A stretch of 64,000 bases of DNA from Angiostrongylus vasorum (GCA_018806985.1 JADANN010000401.1:186001-250000); one strand, 5' to 3'. Counted from the stretch's first letter, positions 11,036 through 21,229 are shown. A program made the numbers and translations. Notes: generated by a model not told the origin, from the letters alone.

Positions 11036-11675
11036 CATCTTCCCAACGGTTTACCCCCCTCATCGTGGCTGGGAGATGTTCCTGGGTGTAGGGCTGCGCT
11101 GTACGGCGGGGGGATCCATTACCCCAACAGGGCCTCCCAAACTGAGAAGGAGCCCGACGTTCCTATCAGAAAGCCCAGCTTATAATAATCTAATACCAGG
11201 ATCCACCACGGCCCTGGTATCAAACTGCTCGCATGGTAGCAAATCTCCCTTCGATTCACAAGGGCGGCGATTGACGGTAGTGATGACGACCTGGGGCAAA
11301 CTTTGGCTAGGCTGACCTCGGGGTCTATAGGAGAACCACAGTGGCTAAGTCAGCAAAACTCTGGAAAAATAGAAATTATGCTTGGGCCTGTACAACCAGT
11401 AAAGACCGGCCATCCAAGAAGCCAAGTAAGCAACTATTTATTTATATCAACAAACTCCGTGACATATATAGTTATTACAGCTAACTGTAAAAGGCAGCTG
11501 CTTTTCTTAGTAAACTCACATCCTTATCGGTCGGATAGTGGACTCGCATGAAAACGCCAGTGTCACCGTCACTTGAGTCGGTGATCATCAAGTCAGCGCA
11601 TCCTGCCGCATAGGGGCCAGAACCAACAAGTGGTAAGATCGAAGCACGACTTGCGACAGACCACAAAGCTCCCAT
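5693..11675 (-). CDS. PAFAH2-type platelet-activating-factor acetylhydrolase, complete
   Basis: Serine lipase that removes short or oxidised sn-2 acyl chains from PAF-like phospholipids. Six exons, in order: 11520-11675, 10736-10875, 10322-10631, 9999-10211, 6280-6446 and 5693-5930. All have GT/AG borders and the phases close, giving 407 aa (PAFAH2 enzymes are about 390). The catalytic Ser256 is in GHSFGG, Asp279 in LDGW and His333 in AEHYTFTDF. The spacing of 23 and 54 residues fits the family. FSHGLAGSR forms the oxyanion region. The protein starts MGALWSVASRAS, with no signal peptide but a good N-myristoylation motif (Gly2, Ser6), as in the intracellular PAFAH2 form rather than the plasma enzyme. 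The start is the first ATG of the conserved GPYAAGCADLM exon. Intron 4 (3.55 kb) holds SINEs and a Penelope-like element. Confidence 0.95.
5993..6198. repeat. Foldback-T element, shortened, in PAFAH intron 5
   Basis: The left arm starts ggtattatgtgaaat. It carries agatttgaaccc (6054-6065), the complement of the B box gggttcaaatct, and the cactgaggccc end of a tRNA-like unit. The right arm is reduced to gtccaagttttgcaaa near 6181, which pairs with ttgcaaaacttggac near 6031. Confidence 0.7.
6522..6875 (-). mobile_element. SINE-B copy (minus)
   Basis: Near full length. The left end has the tail block (gcggatcccacaacttctc, then acattcgattcatttcc), followed by tgcttgaggatttcc, catgaatgtcgtagaatgc, ccagacaagtctggtac, and the head accatgatcatgatc. 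It forms an inverted pair with the plus copy at 7350-7705. Confidence 0.75.
6884..6989. repeat. (TA)n-rich microsatellite
   Basis: Imperfect TA/TATG/TATACA runs. They produce the long YIYIYI frames seen here, which are not genes. Confidence 0.95.
6990..7275 (+). mobile_element. SINE-A copy 2, inserted in a TA tract
   Basis: Head gcgcttatagcgcagcgg, B box region gggatcgatcccc at about 7041, body and tail ending ctttgtcctttttacccttt. TA-repeat DNA lies on both sides, so it inserted into the microsatellite. Confidence 0.9.
7276..7349. repeat. (TA)n-rich microsatellite, right part
   Basis: Continuation of the TA/TATGCA tract after the SINE-A insertion. Confidence 0.9.
7350..7705 (+). mobile_element. 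SINE-B copy (plus), reference copy
   Basis: The best-preserved SINE-B promoter: A-box-like gggtagcacattggtagtg at about 7370 and a perfect B box ggttcgatgcc at about 7410. Then come ggggtcgagatattggtac, ctcaagctacagccg and a tail with agaagtgctcggacc. It has no coding capacity. Confidence 0.8.
7760..8048 (+). mobile_element. SINE-A copy 3
   Basis: Head ggcgcgtgaggcgcagtgg, full body, and tail cgacagctctatccttttat. It lies in PAFAH intron 4, antisense to the gene. Confidence 0.9.
8256..9350 (+). pseudogene. decayed Penelope-like element: reverse transcriptase plus GIY-YIG endonuclease
   Basis: Broken frames in series. At 8260-8470 is the RT palm with GLAMGQRLEPSL and the YCRYTDE block, where the second catalytic Asp is Glu and a stop follows directly. 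At 8480-8650 comes KCFKLLYEQ and LPFLNVRINLTQN. At 8878-9123 is a linker with C-rich VICPNGRDGDC. At 9125-9330 is the EYIGETVRPLCVR block, the GIY-YIG nuclease signature that closes Penelope polyproteins, followed by an in-frame stop. There are several stops and frameshifts, so no active copy remains. It lies antisense in PAFAH intron 4. Confidence 0.88.
9495..9520 (+). repeat. 3' half of a hammerhead-like Penelope terminal motif
   Basis: Contains ccgaaacgtcagctg, the conserved end of the hammerhead-like motif, about 150 bp downstream of the Penelope endonuclease remnant. The 5' half (CTGANGA) is absent. Confidence 0.6.
9530..9675. repeat. Foldback-T single arm, in PAFAH intron 4
   Basis: gatgctgagatattgg, then ctctggacccaggtgtc, gtacgcgctattaccc, and caccacaccatgcggctcc, the family left arm. 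No matching right arm follows. Confidence 0.75.
9725..9990 (-). repeat. Penelope terminal-repeat fragment with degenerate hammerhead core
   Basis: Starts with the block tctattaacctcggcattg, which also precedes the motifs at 13240, 14050 and 53930. On the minus strand at 9861-9900 it carries CTGAAGA, a GGC/GCC stem and GAAACGTCAGC. Stem I is poor in this copy. Confidence 0.7.
10976..11036. repeat. (TTTA)n microsatellite
   Basis: About a dozen units of TTTA/TTAT directly abutting the 5' end of a Repeat-H copy, in PAFAH intron 1. Confidence 0.95.
11038..11432 (+). repeat. Repeat-H copy 1 (plus), in PAFAH intron 1
   Basis: Starts cccaacggtttacccccctc, contains the block tcctgggtgtagggctgcg, and ends gccatccaagaagccaagta. 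Full length. Confidence 0.85.
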
Positions 11676-12109
11676 TGATCATGAATACCAATAAAAAGAC
11701 CGAAAACCTCAAACATAAAAAAGCACACATTGACTTACTAAAACAACGGGAATAGTAGCCGCCAGATAAAAAGTCGATGAACATGAAGCAAGAAGTGCAA
11801 TAGAATACCTAAGAAAAAAAAACACATTTCAATGTTCAGAAGAAAGAAAACTACGGATGTTTCCAAGGTGGATGACATATAAGACAGATGAAGACGGGCA
11901 TAAAATGGTCGACGACTTTCAGTACGAATTGTCCAACATTACAATATGAAAACCTCAAACTTTTCCTGATCAATATATCTTGTGAGCGTGTAACCTTCTT
12001 AAGAAGACAGCAACAAACCTTATGAGTTATATAAAACATAAAATACCATACAAAGTCTTTATATTGCTGCTGAGCAAACACGTGGTGTTATTTTATTTCT
12101 TTATCACGA

Positions 12110-12468
12110 TGGACTTCCTGGTTGTCGAGCTGCGATGTGCAGCAGGAGGATCTATCTCCCCGGCAGGGCCTCCCAAGCTGAGAAGGAGTCCGGCATTTCC
12201 ATCAGGAAGCCCAGCTAAGAGTAAACCAATACCAGGATGCACCACTGTCCTGGATCAAATTAGTCGCATGGTGGCAAACCTTCCCCTGATCCACAATGGT
12301 GACGACTGTCTGTGGTGGTGACGACCTGAGTCAGGCATTGGCTAGGGCGACCTAGGGACTACAGGAAACCACAATGGCTAACTAAACCAGCAAAACTCCG
12401 AAAAAGTGGAAATTTTGCTGGTATCCGCACAACCAGTGAGGAGGGCCACCCAAGTATCCAAGTAAATG
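12110..12468 (+). repeat. Repeat-H copy 2 (plus)
   Basis: Lacks the first few bases. It runs from cttcctggttgtcgagctg to ccacccaagtatccaagta. The hairpin region aataccaggatgcaccactg is kept. Confidence 0.85.
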
Positions 12469-12469
12469 T

Positions 12470-12760
12470 TCCAATGAAGCTGAAGTTTCCGCCTTTATCA
12501 GAGCCTGGAACGGTCAAGTTGACCGCAATCTACCCAGCCAAACACCTCCATCTTGGTTTAGCATTTTGTTTGTTGGGTTATGGAAGTGTTTCGCTGGGTA
12601 GATTGCAGTCAACTTGACCTTTCCAAACTGAGGAAGGCGAAATCCGCCGAAATTTCAACTTTATCGTAACAACGAAATAAAATAACACCCCGTTTTTGCT
12701 CAACAGGAGTATAGAGAACTATGTGATCAACGCCGACGTTAATATAAAAGTTGGTCATAG
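12470..12760. repeat. inverted pair of Penelope terminal repeats, degenerate hammerhead cores
   Basis: Two head-to-head arms share caagttgaccgcaatctacc and its complement around a loop at about 12560. The minus arm has CTGATAA and GAAACTTC. The plus arm (about 12628-12660) has CTGAGGA, a GGCG/CGCC stem and GAAA, but TTTC instead of CGTC. Both cores therefore carry disabling changes. Confidence 0.75.
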
Positions 12761-12868
12761 GAATTAGATAAAGTGGTTTTACATAAAGTTTTACATAAAA
12801 CATTAATGCTCAAAACTTACCCCCTTCTCACCATACATTAATTTACGCAATTTCTACAGCCCTAGTTT

Positions 12869-13115
12869 AGGAGCGCGTGTGGCGCAGTGGTTGGAGGCGC
12901 TCTGCAACACACACATGAGATCGGTCCCTGCGTTAAGTTGGTACCAGACTTGTCCAAGAGGATGGCAGCACAGCTCGATGCATCGGTAGGCCACCGCTAG
13001 TCATTGTAGAGGCCAGATATGCATTCAATCACCTCCAATGATCTTAATAAAGTTGAATGCATTCCGCATCTCTCAACGATTGATCAACGCCCAGAGCCTT
13101 ATCCTTTATTTATTC
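12869..13115 (+). mobile_element. SINE-A copy 4
   Basis: Head gcgcgtgtggcgcagtgg at about 12872. About 50 bp is deleted after the B box. Tail ccttatcctttatttattc. Confidence 0.88.
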
Positions 13116-13159
13116 TTTAAGTTCTTGCAGCCGCAGGTTCATTTTTAGGAAGTTTTCGA

Positions 13160-13335
13160 TAGAGCGGAACGTGATAGCCGTAAAACTTTACTGCTTTTCT
13201 TCATTATGGAAAATGCTGGTAGAGTTAATTCCCAAGATCAACTTCTTCTTAACCTCGGCATTGATAAATAAACTCACTGTTTTATTGGTAAGCACATACG
13301 AGGCTGTGCTGAACTGTTTCTTCCCAAAAGCTGAT
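13160..13335. repeat. Penelope terminal-repeat fragment joined to a SINE-B scrap
   Basis: catggaaaatgctggtagag-like SINE-B sequence runs into cttcttaacctcggcattga, the common lead-in of the Penelope terminal repeats. The ORFs on both strands here are composition artefacts. Confidence 0.45.
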
Positions 13336-13570
13336 GTTTCATTGAATTTCGTGTTCTTCAGAACCTGGAAAGAACAAACAAAAGACAGAAAGAGAAGAGA
13401 AGAAAAAGAGGGCAAAGAAGAAAGAAAGAAGGTCACATCCGTCGAAATTTTGTGAATAAACAGTTCAGTACAACCTCTGAAGCGTATGTCAAGAAAACAG
13501 CGAATCAACAGAAATCATTCTTTATATTCCTATTGATCAAACACAAGTGTTATTTCTTTATAGACGAGCA

Positions 13571-13607
13571 AGCTGACGTTTCAGCCGATTTTGCTTTCCT
13601 CAGAGCC
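13571..13607 (-). ncRNA. candidate minimal hammerhead ribozyme
   Basis: Minus strand: GGCU, CUGAGGA, A, AGC-loop-GCU, GAAA, CGUC, AGCU. All invariant core positions are present (CUGANGA, GAAA, U and H before cleavage). Stem I is GGCU/AGCU with one G-U pair and stem II is 3 bp. Stem III can only form as ACGU/ACGU between two copies, as described for minimal hammerheads in Penelope elements. Confidence 0.6.
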
Positions 13608-13687
13608 TTGAAAGGTCAAGTTCACCCCAATCTACCCAACCAAACACTTCCATAACCAAACAGAGAAAGTGCTAAACCAAGATGGAG

Positions 13688-13865
13688 GTGAGAGACAGGC
13701 GAAATCAAGGATCCGCATGGTGCCGTGGTGAACGCGTTGGCCCCCGGAAGGGTAATAACGCGTTCGTTCCCAAACGCAGACACATGCGATCCGGAGTTTT
13801 GCAAATATCTCGGCATCGTTGTGATTGTATTTCGCATAATACCCTGCCGTAGGAAATTGTAGTAG
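13688..13865. repeat. Foldback-T single arm nested in Penelope repeat
   Basis: ggatccgcatggtgccgtgg, gtaataacgcgttcgttccc and gttttgcaaatatctcggc, ending ttgtatttcgcataatacc. This is the right-arm (tRNA-like sense) orientation. Confidence 0.75.
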
Positions 13866-14157
13866 GCAGTTTAAAAAAGTAAAACATCAAGATGGAGGTG
13901 TTTGGCTGGGTTGATTGCGGTCGACTTGACCTTTCCAATCTCCGAGAAAGGCAAAATCCTTTGAAATGTCAACTTCATCGTAATAAAGGAATAAAAATGA
14001 CATCACGTGTTTGGTCAACAAGAATATAAAGAATTGTTCGATCAACGGCAAGGTTAATAGAAAGCCTGTCGTGGAAATAGAAATAATTTTCCAATCGAAT
14101 AAACTGGATAAATAAAATTCAGAGCTTCACGTATTTTTGAATGATAGACAAATATTA

Positions 14158-14440
14158 TAGGTGCGCGGGTGGCGCAGTGGTTGGAGGCGCCACTCCGATA
14201 CACACGTGGAATCGATCCCCGTGCCCATGGCCCACCAAGCCTTCCATCCCTCCAGGGTCGGCAAATTGGTACCAGACTTGTCTGGGAGGATAGCAGCACT
14301 GGGTCGATACATCGGTAGGCCACCGCAAATCACTATAAAGACCAGATATGCATTCAGTAATCTCCAACGATACTTAATGAAGTCGAATGCACGGCGCATC
14401 CCTCAGGGATTGATCAAAGCCGACAGCTTTACCCCTTTTC
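14158..14440 (+). mobile_element. SINE-A copy 5
   Basis: Head gcgcgggtggcgcagtgg, gaatcgatcccc, complete body, and a short tail agctttacccctttt. Confidence 0.92.
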
Positions 14441-15207
14441 TTAGGCAGAATATTTGTGTTTAAGCCTCTAGGTTGTGAAGTAGAATATTTCACTCCGAAG
14501 AGGCTACTATTTGGACTTCATTCCTGTCACCAAGCGCAAAACACTCGTTATTGTCAGAAAAACCGCACATAAGTACTATATAAAGTAAAGACCGATAGTG
14601 AATCCCGGAAAGGTTCGACAGGAAACACGTGGGAGCTTGGCGTAAGGTCCTGTAGGAAAACAGGACCAGGAGAAAACTGCACTAGTGACTTTGTCATGGT
14701 TCAAGATTTTATGGGACCCACAGCCCTTAACAAAACCCCTAACATAATGCTACTTTCAACGTAGTGACTGTAAATATTGTTCGAGCAAAAAGCCAACGAA
14801 AGTGAGTTCGAACCCCGAAACTCATGGCCAAGCATAGGACAACATGGCCGGATAAAGGCCAATCGTATGTCTACTTAGGTAATGATGTCTACTATAGACT
14901 TGGAAAAGCACTAGATATAGTTTCCAAATCGAATTAGAGTAGCTGTGACAAGTGCTAGAAGTTAAATAACCGTGGCGAGACACAAAACAGACCAAACTGG
15001 TTCCCAAAGGAAGACCTGGAATTCTTGAGATGATATTTCTCAAAGAAGTGTAAAGTAGAGTTGCTGGATCTATTGTTCTTAAAATTTTCTACGCAGTGAT
15101 GGTTCAAAAAAAGTATGAAACGTTGTCAAGAACTCTTAGTGAACTATCATGTCACCCACCGTTCCGATAAAGACCTTTGAGAAACGTTCAACTATAGAAC
15201 GTCACTA
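14441..15207. other. no recognised feature
   Basis: No coding frame with splice sites and no family repeat recognised on either strand. Confidence 0.4.
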
Positions 15208-15597
15208 CTTACTTGGATACCTTGATGACCCTTCCCCACTGCGCCGCAGCATAATCTCCATTTCTTCGGAGCTTTGCTGGTTTAGCCATTGTGATTCTCT
15301 ATAGCCCCGAGGTCAGCCTAGCCCAAAGTCTGCTCCAGGTCGTCATCACCATAGGCAGTCGCCCCGTTGTGGACTAGAGCAAGATTTGCCACCAGTTTGA
15401 CATGCGATTAGTTTGAATCAGGACGGTGGTGAATCCTGGTATTGGTTTGCTCTTAGCTGGGCTTTCCGATGGAAGCGCAGGACTCTTCACTTTGGAAGGC
15501 CCTGCTGGGGGATGAATCCCCTGCTGTACATCGCAGCCCGACACCCATGAACATCTCCCAACCACAATGAGGCGGTAAGCCGTTAGGAGGAGTAGAA
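15208..15597 (-). repeat. Repeat-H copy 3 (minus)
   Basis: cttacttggataccttgatg at the left, aatcctggtattggtttgctc in the hairpin region, and cacaatgaggcggtaagcc at the right. Full length. Confidence 0.85.
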
Positions 15598-16114
15598 AGA
15601 TAAGATGGAACGTCATTACTTCATAGAAATTGTCAAGAAAATCATCATAACAAAGATAGTGTGGTGAAATTCGTTAATGATATTAAAGAGTTGCAAAGAT
15701 TTGTAGAGGAAAATAAGGAAATGGTAAACAAAAAGCCTTCTCACTGACTACTTAGTCCACTACGGAAGTATCTTAACAGTCCCTAAATTATCCACTAGAA
15801 AACACTACGCTACTGATCACCTTAATTCGCTACCTTAAAATCCACTCAAAGAAGTCACAAGGCATTGCAGATAATCGTGGAATAGACGTAAAACTGCGCA
15901 GGGAGTGCAATTGCGGACAGTACTTCCTGGTGTTACTGTAGAGGAACTATGAGTCGATGAGGGTGCTGTCGTTTCAGCGATATTCGCTTGTTGCTGGTCA
16001 ACCTTCTGCATTTCGTTCTAAATGCGGACTCATATGAAGCCCACCGGCAATAATGACGTCATATTGGTTACTTGCTGGTTGCTTTAGTTGGGAAAGAGAT
16101 TACTTATAGATTTC
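15598..16114. other. no recognised feature
   Basis: Spacer between two minus-oriented Repeat-H copies. No gene or other repeat seen. Confidence 0.4.
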
Positions 16115-16506
16115 TCTCAGTTGGATAATTGGATGGCACGTCTTCACTGGTTGTGCGGTCCCCAGCATAACTTCCATTTTTCGGAGTATTGCTGGACTCA
16201 GCCGTTGCGGTTCCCTGCATTCGCGAGGTGAACCTAGCCAAAGCCTGCTCCAGGTCGTCACCACCCCAGGTAGTCGCCCCACCTGTGCAACAGATAGAGA
16301 TTTGCCACCATGTGACTAGTTCGATACCTGGACGGTGGTGGATCCTGGTACCGGTTTACTCTTGGCTGGGCTTCCTGATATAAATGCCAGACTCCTTCTC
16401 AGCTTGAGAGGTCTTGCTGAGGGGATGAATCTCTCGCTGCACATCGCAGCCCGACACCCAGGAGCACCTTCCAACCACTAGGAGGCGGTAAACCGTTGGC
16501 AAGGAA
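16115..16506 (-). repeat. Repeat-H copy 4 (minus)
   Basis: Runs from ttggataattggatggcac to ggaggcggtaaaccgttgg and keeps ggacggtggtggatcctgg. Full length. Same orientation as the copy about 500 bp to the left. Confidence 0.85.
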
Positions 16507-17019
16507 GATTTCTCTAGTTTACTGTAAAGTTGAATTAACCTATGTATTAATTTTTTGAGACACTAATTGCATTCGAGAATTTTTCGTTTTCCACTAGTAG
16601 GAGCCTACGGGTACTACTGTCGTTTGTTGCAGTATCTATACTGGTACGCTGATCTGCGCTGTCCTGATATTTCATCCAATATGATTGGTCCTTCCTGAAA
16701 CTGATATGTAAGGCAAAGTCGGAGGAGTATCGTGCATCCACACTTCTCCCGTCACATCGACTGGTTCCACTTCTTATTTCATCGCTTCATCATCTTCGCT
16801 CTTCAACTGTTACGTCATGTGAAGAAAAGTGTAAATCAGTTTTACTTTATGATCAATCAAAAGAAGTCCGCAACGAAAAGTTTTTCTACTAATGATAAAT
16901 TTGTTGTTTGAGACTTCAGTACCAGAGTACGAAATGACTTTGAAGTAAATATATGTTCGTGAAGTTTAAAGCAGTTTAGCAAAATGGAGATGGGATCATG
17001 TCCCTGGGGTTCTGTCTAC
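16507..17019. other. no firm gene; weak minus-strand open frame
   Basis: A minus-strand frame at 16547-16741 (start MDARYSSDFALHISF) is Ser/Thr/Asp-rich and ends in a stop. An overlapping frame is also open, so coding status is undecided. Confidence 0.25.
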
Positions 17020-17170
17020 GGCTCCGACCTCTCGTACAGGTCTGGTAACGATTTGCCGAGCCCGGAGGGATAGAAGGCTTGGTAAGCCAGGAGCGATGGA
17101 CCGACTCAACCAGCACGTGTGTATTGTTGGGCATCTCTATCCATTGTGCTGCACGCGCACCACAGAAGAT
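17020..17170 (-). mobile_element. SINE-A copy 6, 3' truncated (minus)
   Basis: Only the head half remains: ggtctggtaacgatttgcc, agcccggagggatagaagg and gtgctgcacgcgcaccac. Confidence 0.75.
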
Positions 17171-18730
17171 TGTCCTGGCAAGAGCTCTGGCCGACTTCAG
17201 CGAGTTGAGAGAGAGGACTTCAACAGGTGTTCTACTTAACAATCAGAGAAGTTGTAATGACAATCAACGAAAACAAGATGAATAGGAAATCAGAAGAAAA
17301 AAAACCATACTGAAAGGTTACGAGCCGACTGAGGACGGGTGGAAAGTTCTCTAGCCACTGCTTAGTAAATGCACCTAGGGCGCTCGATAAGCTGGAAAAC
17401 GAAATGGCGGATGCAGGCTGCTCGGATGAAGGCACATGTCAAATCCGTGTCCCCTGATTTTGGACATCTCGTAGTGTGTGGCGGCGTCTCCGACCTCTAA
17501 TCGTTGACGTGCGTCGAAACTACTACTTTCTCCGTCTGTCTTACTTGCGTAATATTGACGACAAACTGCTCACCCTTTCCATATTAAGCTCGAAGTTCTA
17601 ACCACCTTCCATTTTGCTCACTTTGCCTCTAAATGGGATTTTGGTTTTGAAATGAACAAACCATTCGAACATGTCGATTCTGTGTACAATGATCTGGAAG
17701 CAGTTGGACATGACTGTCGAGAAGACCAGAGTAGATGTCTGTCCCATGTGGACACTGGAAGGTGATGTTCTTTACTTTGTCATCGACAACGTTCCGGGAG
17801 CGATTTTTTGCACTCCCTAATTACTGAAGCGTCACCCAATACTGCTGCGTCTCTTCTTTATGCCTATTCTTTTCGTTTCTTTGCAAAGCATTCCACGCTC
17901 AAGCGTAAGTTGGTGGTTGCTTGGGCTCGTGCGATTTCACTTCAACACTCTAGGCTTTGAACTCATCACTGACAACTTTACGAGCGGTAATATCTTTGTA
18001 GAACTTCGAAAAAGACCATATGGAATGCTTCGATCTTATTTCGTCGTGGGCTAATGTTGGGGCTAAGTTGACGCCGATGTTGGTCCACGTGGTTTCAGTC
18101 AGTGTTTACAAATTCGTCCAAATCGGTTATGAACAGGTTTGTGCACGTGTTGGCAAAAAACAGCAACGTTGCTGACTCCTCTAGTATCTCAGGTTCTAGG
18201 GAGCACTTGCCACCGATTGTCACGGCACTTAACAGCCGGTGTATTCTCATCCCTATTGATCCGATGATGTTATTCGTCGCCTTCATATATAGAAACATCT
18301 GGTCCTGAGCTAAACCTGATAGCATGTGTATACCGTACTCATCCTACCCAATGTTTTCCAACTTAGCCTATCGCGGGCTCATTTTTGAATCGTAGGAAGA
18401 AGACCTTCTATGGTTGCTGTTCTTTTGTGAGAAATATGTGTGGATAGCTGGCCGGTCTTTCACGCAGAACTGAGTATACTCGTCTGTCGCTTTTCAAGCT
18501 TTCCCAAAGTAGACGTCGATCTCGTTTGTTTAGGTAACATCTAACCAAATTTCGATTACTTCTGACTCAAACCAGTGCAGATTTTTGATCTAGTTCACGT
18601 GCAAGAGAACACATAGACGCAAGCACACACGATCAAGTATGCATGGCATCTCTTCGTTTTCTTGTTCAGTCGCGAGGTTGTTATACAATATACTTTTACT
18701 TCCATAGAAAAACCCACAATACAACACAAC
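17171..18730. other. long stretch without a recognised gene
   Basis: Several short open frames on both strands (for example 17860-18054 plus, 18095-18325 minus), none with matching splice sites or a family signature. No repeat family recognised. Confidence 0.35.
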
Positions 18731-18733
18731 AGT

Positions 18734-18772
18734 AGCTGACGTTTCGGCAGAATCACCTTCTTCAGAGCCTGG
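18734..18772 (-). ncRNA. candidate minimal hammerhead ribozyme
   Basis: Minus strand: GGCU, CUGAAGA, A, GGU-GAUUCU-GCC, GAAA, CGUC, AGCU. The core is complete. Stem I is 4 bp with one G-U pair and stem II is 3 bp with one U-G pair. Confidence 0.6.
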
Positions 18773-18828
18773 AGAGTTTATTGTTGAAGCGTTTGACCTA
18801 GTGAGTTGCGTATCAGTCTACCCTTCCA

Positions 18829-18865
18829 GGCTCTGAAGAAGGCCGATTCTCCCGAAACGTCAGCT
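18829..18865 (+). ncRNA. candidate minimal hammerhead ribozyme
   Basis: Plus strand: GGCT (18829-18832), CTGAAGA (18833-18839), stem II about 18841-18853, GAAA (18854-18857), CGTC, AGCT (18862-18865). Stem II has only two good pairs, so it is probably weaker than its inverted neighbour. Confidence 0.5.
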
Positions 18866-18957
18866 CTTCACACACCCTGCAGATCCCTGCACTTCATTCA
18901 TTCGGTTCCTTGTCTTGCATTCCTTATTAATGAATGGCTTAAGATTTGTGTGCTTCT

Positions 18958-19205
18958 ACTTGAGAATTTTGTCTTCATGAATGTAACTGAATGCTACTAG
19001 AGTAAAGTCCTCCTGGATAGTTTTTCTGACTATGCTTCATCAGAGGCACCCACCGGCACTTGTGGACGAGGCGGACTTCTCCCGGATTATTCCGGTACCA
19101 ACGTTCTGACCCCGCTAGGTGGAGGGATTTCGTTAGCCCGTGGTGTGGTCGAACAGCGATCATCTGTGTTTTTGCACGGTATCTCTAACCACTGCTCTTC
19201 TGACA
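18958..19205 (-). mobile_element. SINE-B fragment (minus)
   Basis: gtcttcatgaatgtaactg, ttccggtaccaacgttctg and gtgtggtcgaacagcgatc, then the head ctctaaccactgctcttct. The 3' tail is missing. Confidence 0.55.
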
Positions 19206-19487
19206 TCGCTTTCTCATAGATGTAGGAGTTGCAACTCTATCCGAAGCTGCGGAGACAGTGATTCCATCCCATGTATCCAGCTATGTTTTATGATAAGCAT
19301 AAGTTTCCTACTGTTCAGAGTTTAACATTCTATCTTTCAATTTAGAGTGCGCCACGTTGCTTCTCGACTTACTGGATGGGAAACTCTCAGTAAGGGATAT
19401 CGTAGAATGATATTTAAATAGTTTATTAATGATAACAAAAAATTCTAATAACCTCTCGAATAAGGCACGGAAAGGATTCCGATATTT

Positions 19488-19850
19488 CCTCCCAACGATT
19501 TACCGCCTCATCGTGGCTGCGAGGTGTTCCTGGGTGTCGGACTGCGATGTCTCCTAAGCTGAGAAGTAGTCCGGCGTTTCCATCAGGAAGCCTAGCTAAG
19601 AGTAAACCAATACCCGGATCCACCACCGTCCTGGTATCAAAGTCGCATGGTGGTAAATCTCCCTCTGATCCACAAGGCTGGCGAGTGCCCGTGGTGGTGA
19701 CGACATGGGGCAGACTTTGGTCTGGCAGACCTCGGGACTCCAGGGAACCACGATGGCTAAACCAGCAAATCTCCGAAAAATGGACATTATGCTGGGGGCC
19801 GCACAACCAGTGAGGACGGGCCATTCAAGTAATATGTAAGTATCAAGTAG
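19488..19850 (+). repeat. Repeat-H copy 5 (plus)
   Basis: cctcccaacgatttaccgcc to ccattcaagtaatatgtaag. A small deletion removes the tacagc-ggattc block. The hairpin ataccCGGATCCaccaccgtcctggtat is kept in altered form. Confidence 0.85.
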
Positions 19851-21229
19851 ATATTTGATTTCCCATGTGTGAACGTCAAAAGAGGTTCAAGACTAATTTT
19901 TGAAGAACACACCATTGGCACTGATGGAATGGGTACAATGACACGAATAATATATCACATATTTAGGGCAATCACAGTTCCAAAACCAATATATACTCAC
20001 TAAGCATAGGAATCACTCGGCGAACTCCAGAAAACTCTGGATTTTCTGACCTAGATCGGGATTGGCTCACAACCTCTGTTGTGCAACTTCGTTACAGGTG
20101 AACGACAAAATAGTCGCCTATCTTCTTGACGGAGCAGCACATCATCCAGAAGGGCGATAGCGAAACTGTGTTTGTGCTGCTCATATTTTCCAAGGAATAA
20201 GATCTATTGCAGACGGTAAAGAGGACTGATTTCATCTTCATTTTCTCGAGAGATTTTAGAAGGTAATACTTCGCTTCCAATCCTAGGTTCTTCCCCCACA
20301 TCTAATCTTTATCCACATCGTATACACTTCTAGCAAAACCACTTCTTTTTTTTAATTTTGTGGTATTTTCATGCATAGCGTTCTCGTGAATTCAAAATAC
20401 GTTGATTATGTCGCATTTTTCAGTTCTTTGATGTGGGTTCCAATTAGAAAGGAAGTAGTGGAAATATAGTACCTTTCTTCCTACAGCCGGAACTGTTTGG
20501 ATAGTTCCGAGATTTGAAAGGAACATTGGTACACTTTGCTGTAGTAAGAAACTCATAATAAGATAAGATAAGCAGCTCGTATAGTGCTCATAGTGCAAAT
20601 CGAGGACGAAGTCTCGTACTGACTTATTCATAGCCAAGAGCTTCGGTTCACACAGTGCTCATCTTACTAGAAACTATCGTCTATAGTGAAGAAGTAGGTG
20701 CTACGTCCAGAGAAGATAATGGGAACAAGGAGTATACATAATCATTTAGACGTAAGTCAACTAGAAAGAGAAAAGTATAGGTGTCATTTCGCAAGTTTCA
20801 CCTAATAAAGAGCTAATAAAAAGAATAAGTAGGAATTCGCAACAGTAGGAAATGTGACGAGTATTGCTAGCTCAGAATCGAATGGGTGTTTCATCTGCTA
20901 TATGCTCGGAGATAGTGGCAGGGCCTCACCGACACGAACTTCGAGCACCTCACATGGAGCGACTACGACTACCGCATCCATTGGATTTCGAGTCAAAGCA
21001 CTCAGGGTGCTGCGATCCACTGAAGTTTCAGACAGAACAAATAAAATGCTCCAGATCTACATATTTTGCTTCTAGTAGTACGAAACATCGAAAAAATGAC
21101 GTATTGCAGTTAAATCTTAAAGATTGCGTTGTTTAATTTCTATAATTCAAGCGAAGCAACTTTTTAGAAGCTCGCAGGTAGGAACATGGTTTTAGATAAA
21201 AGTTTGAGTTAACAAAATGTTATTCACGG
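19851..21229. other. no firm gene
   Basis: A plus-strand frame at 20864-21136 is open for 90 codons (start MLAQNRMGVSSAI) with an overlapping open frame. No splice acceptor or donor fixes it. Otherwise no recognised repeat. Confidence 0.3.

Larger units (their letters stand above)
13540..14060. repeat. inverted Penelope terminal repeats with a nested Foldback-T arm
   Basis: The left arm (minus sense) contains the complete hammerhead-like motif at 13571-13607. The right arm (plus sense, about 13905-14055) has a degenerate copy. A Foldback-T arm (13688-13865) with ggtaataacgcgttcgttcc and ttgtatttcgcataatacc has inserted between them. The lead-in ggttaatagaaagcc closes the right end. Confidence 0.8.
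18662..18905. repeat. inverted pair of Penelope terminal-repeat motifs
   Basis: A minus-sense hammerhead-like motif (18734-18772) and a plus-sense one (18829-18865) face each other. gagcctggagagtttattg and its partner ccaggctctgaagaagg lie at the centre. Confidence 0.8.

Noticed and set aside
14161..14463. 100-codon frame and many similar frames containing PMAHQAFHPS or LSGRIAALARYIGRPP
   Set aside because: These are translations of SINE-A copies, recurring at about 20 sites in both orientations.
19426..19824. 132-codon minus-strand frame with CGPQHNVHFSEICWF and similar frames elsewhere
   Set aside because: Translation of Repeat-H; the same peptide pieces recur at 39106, 53000 and 59383.
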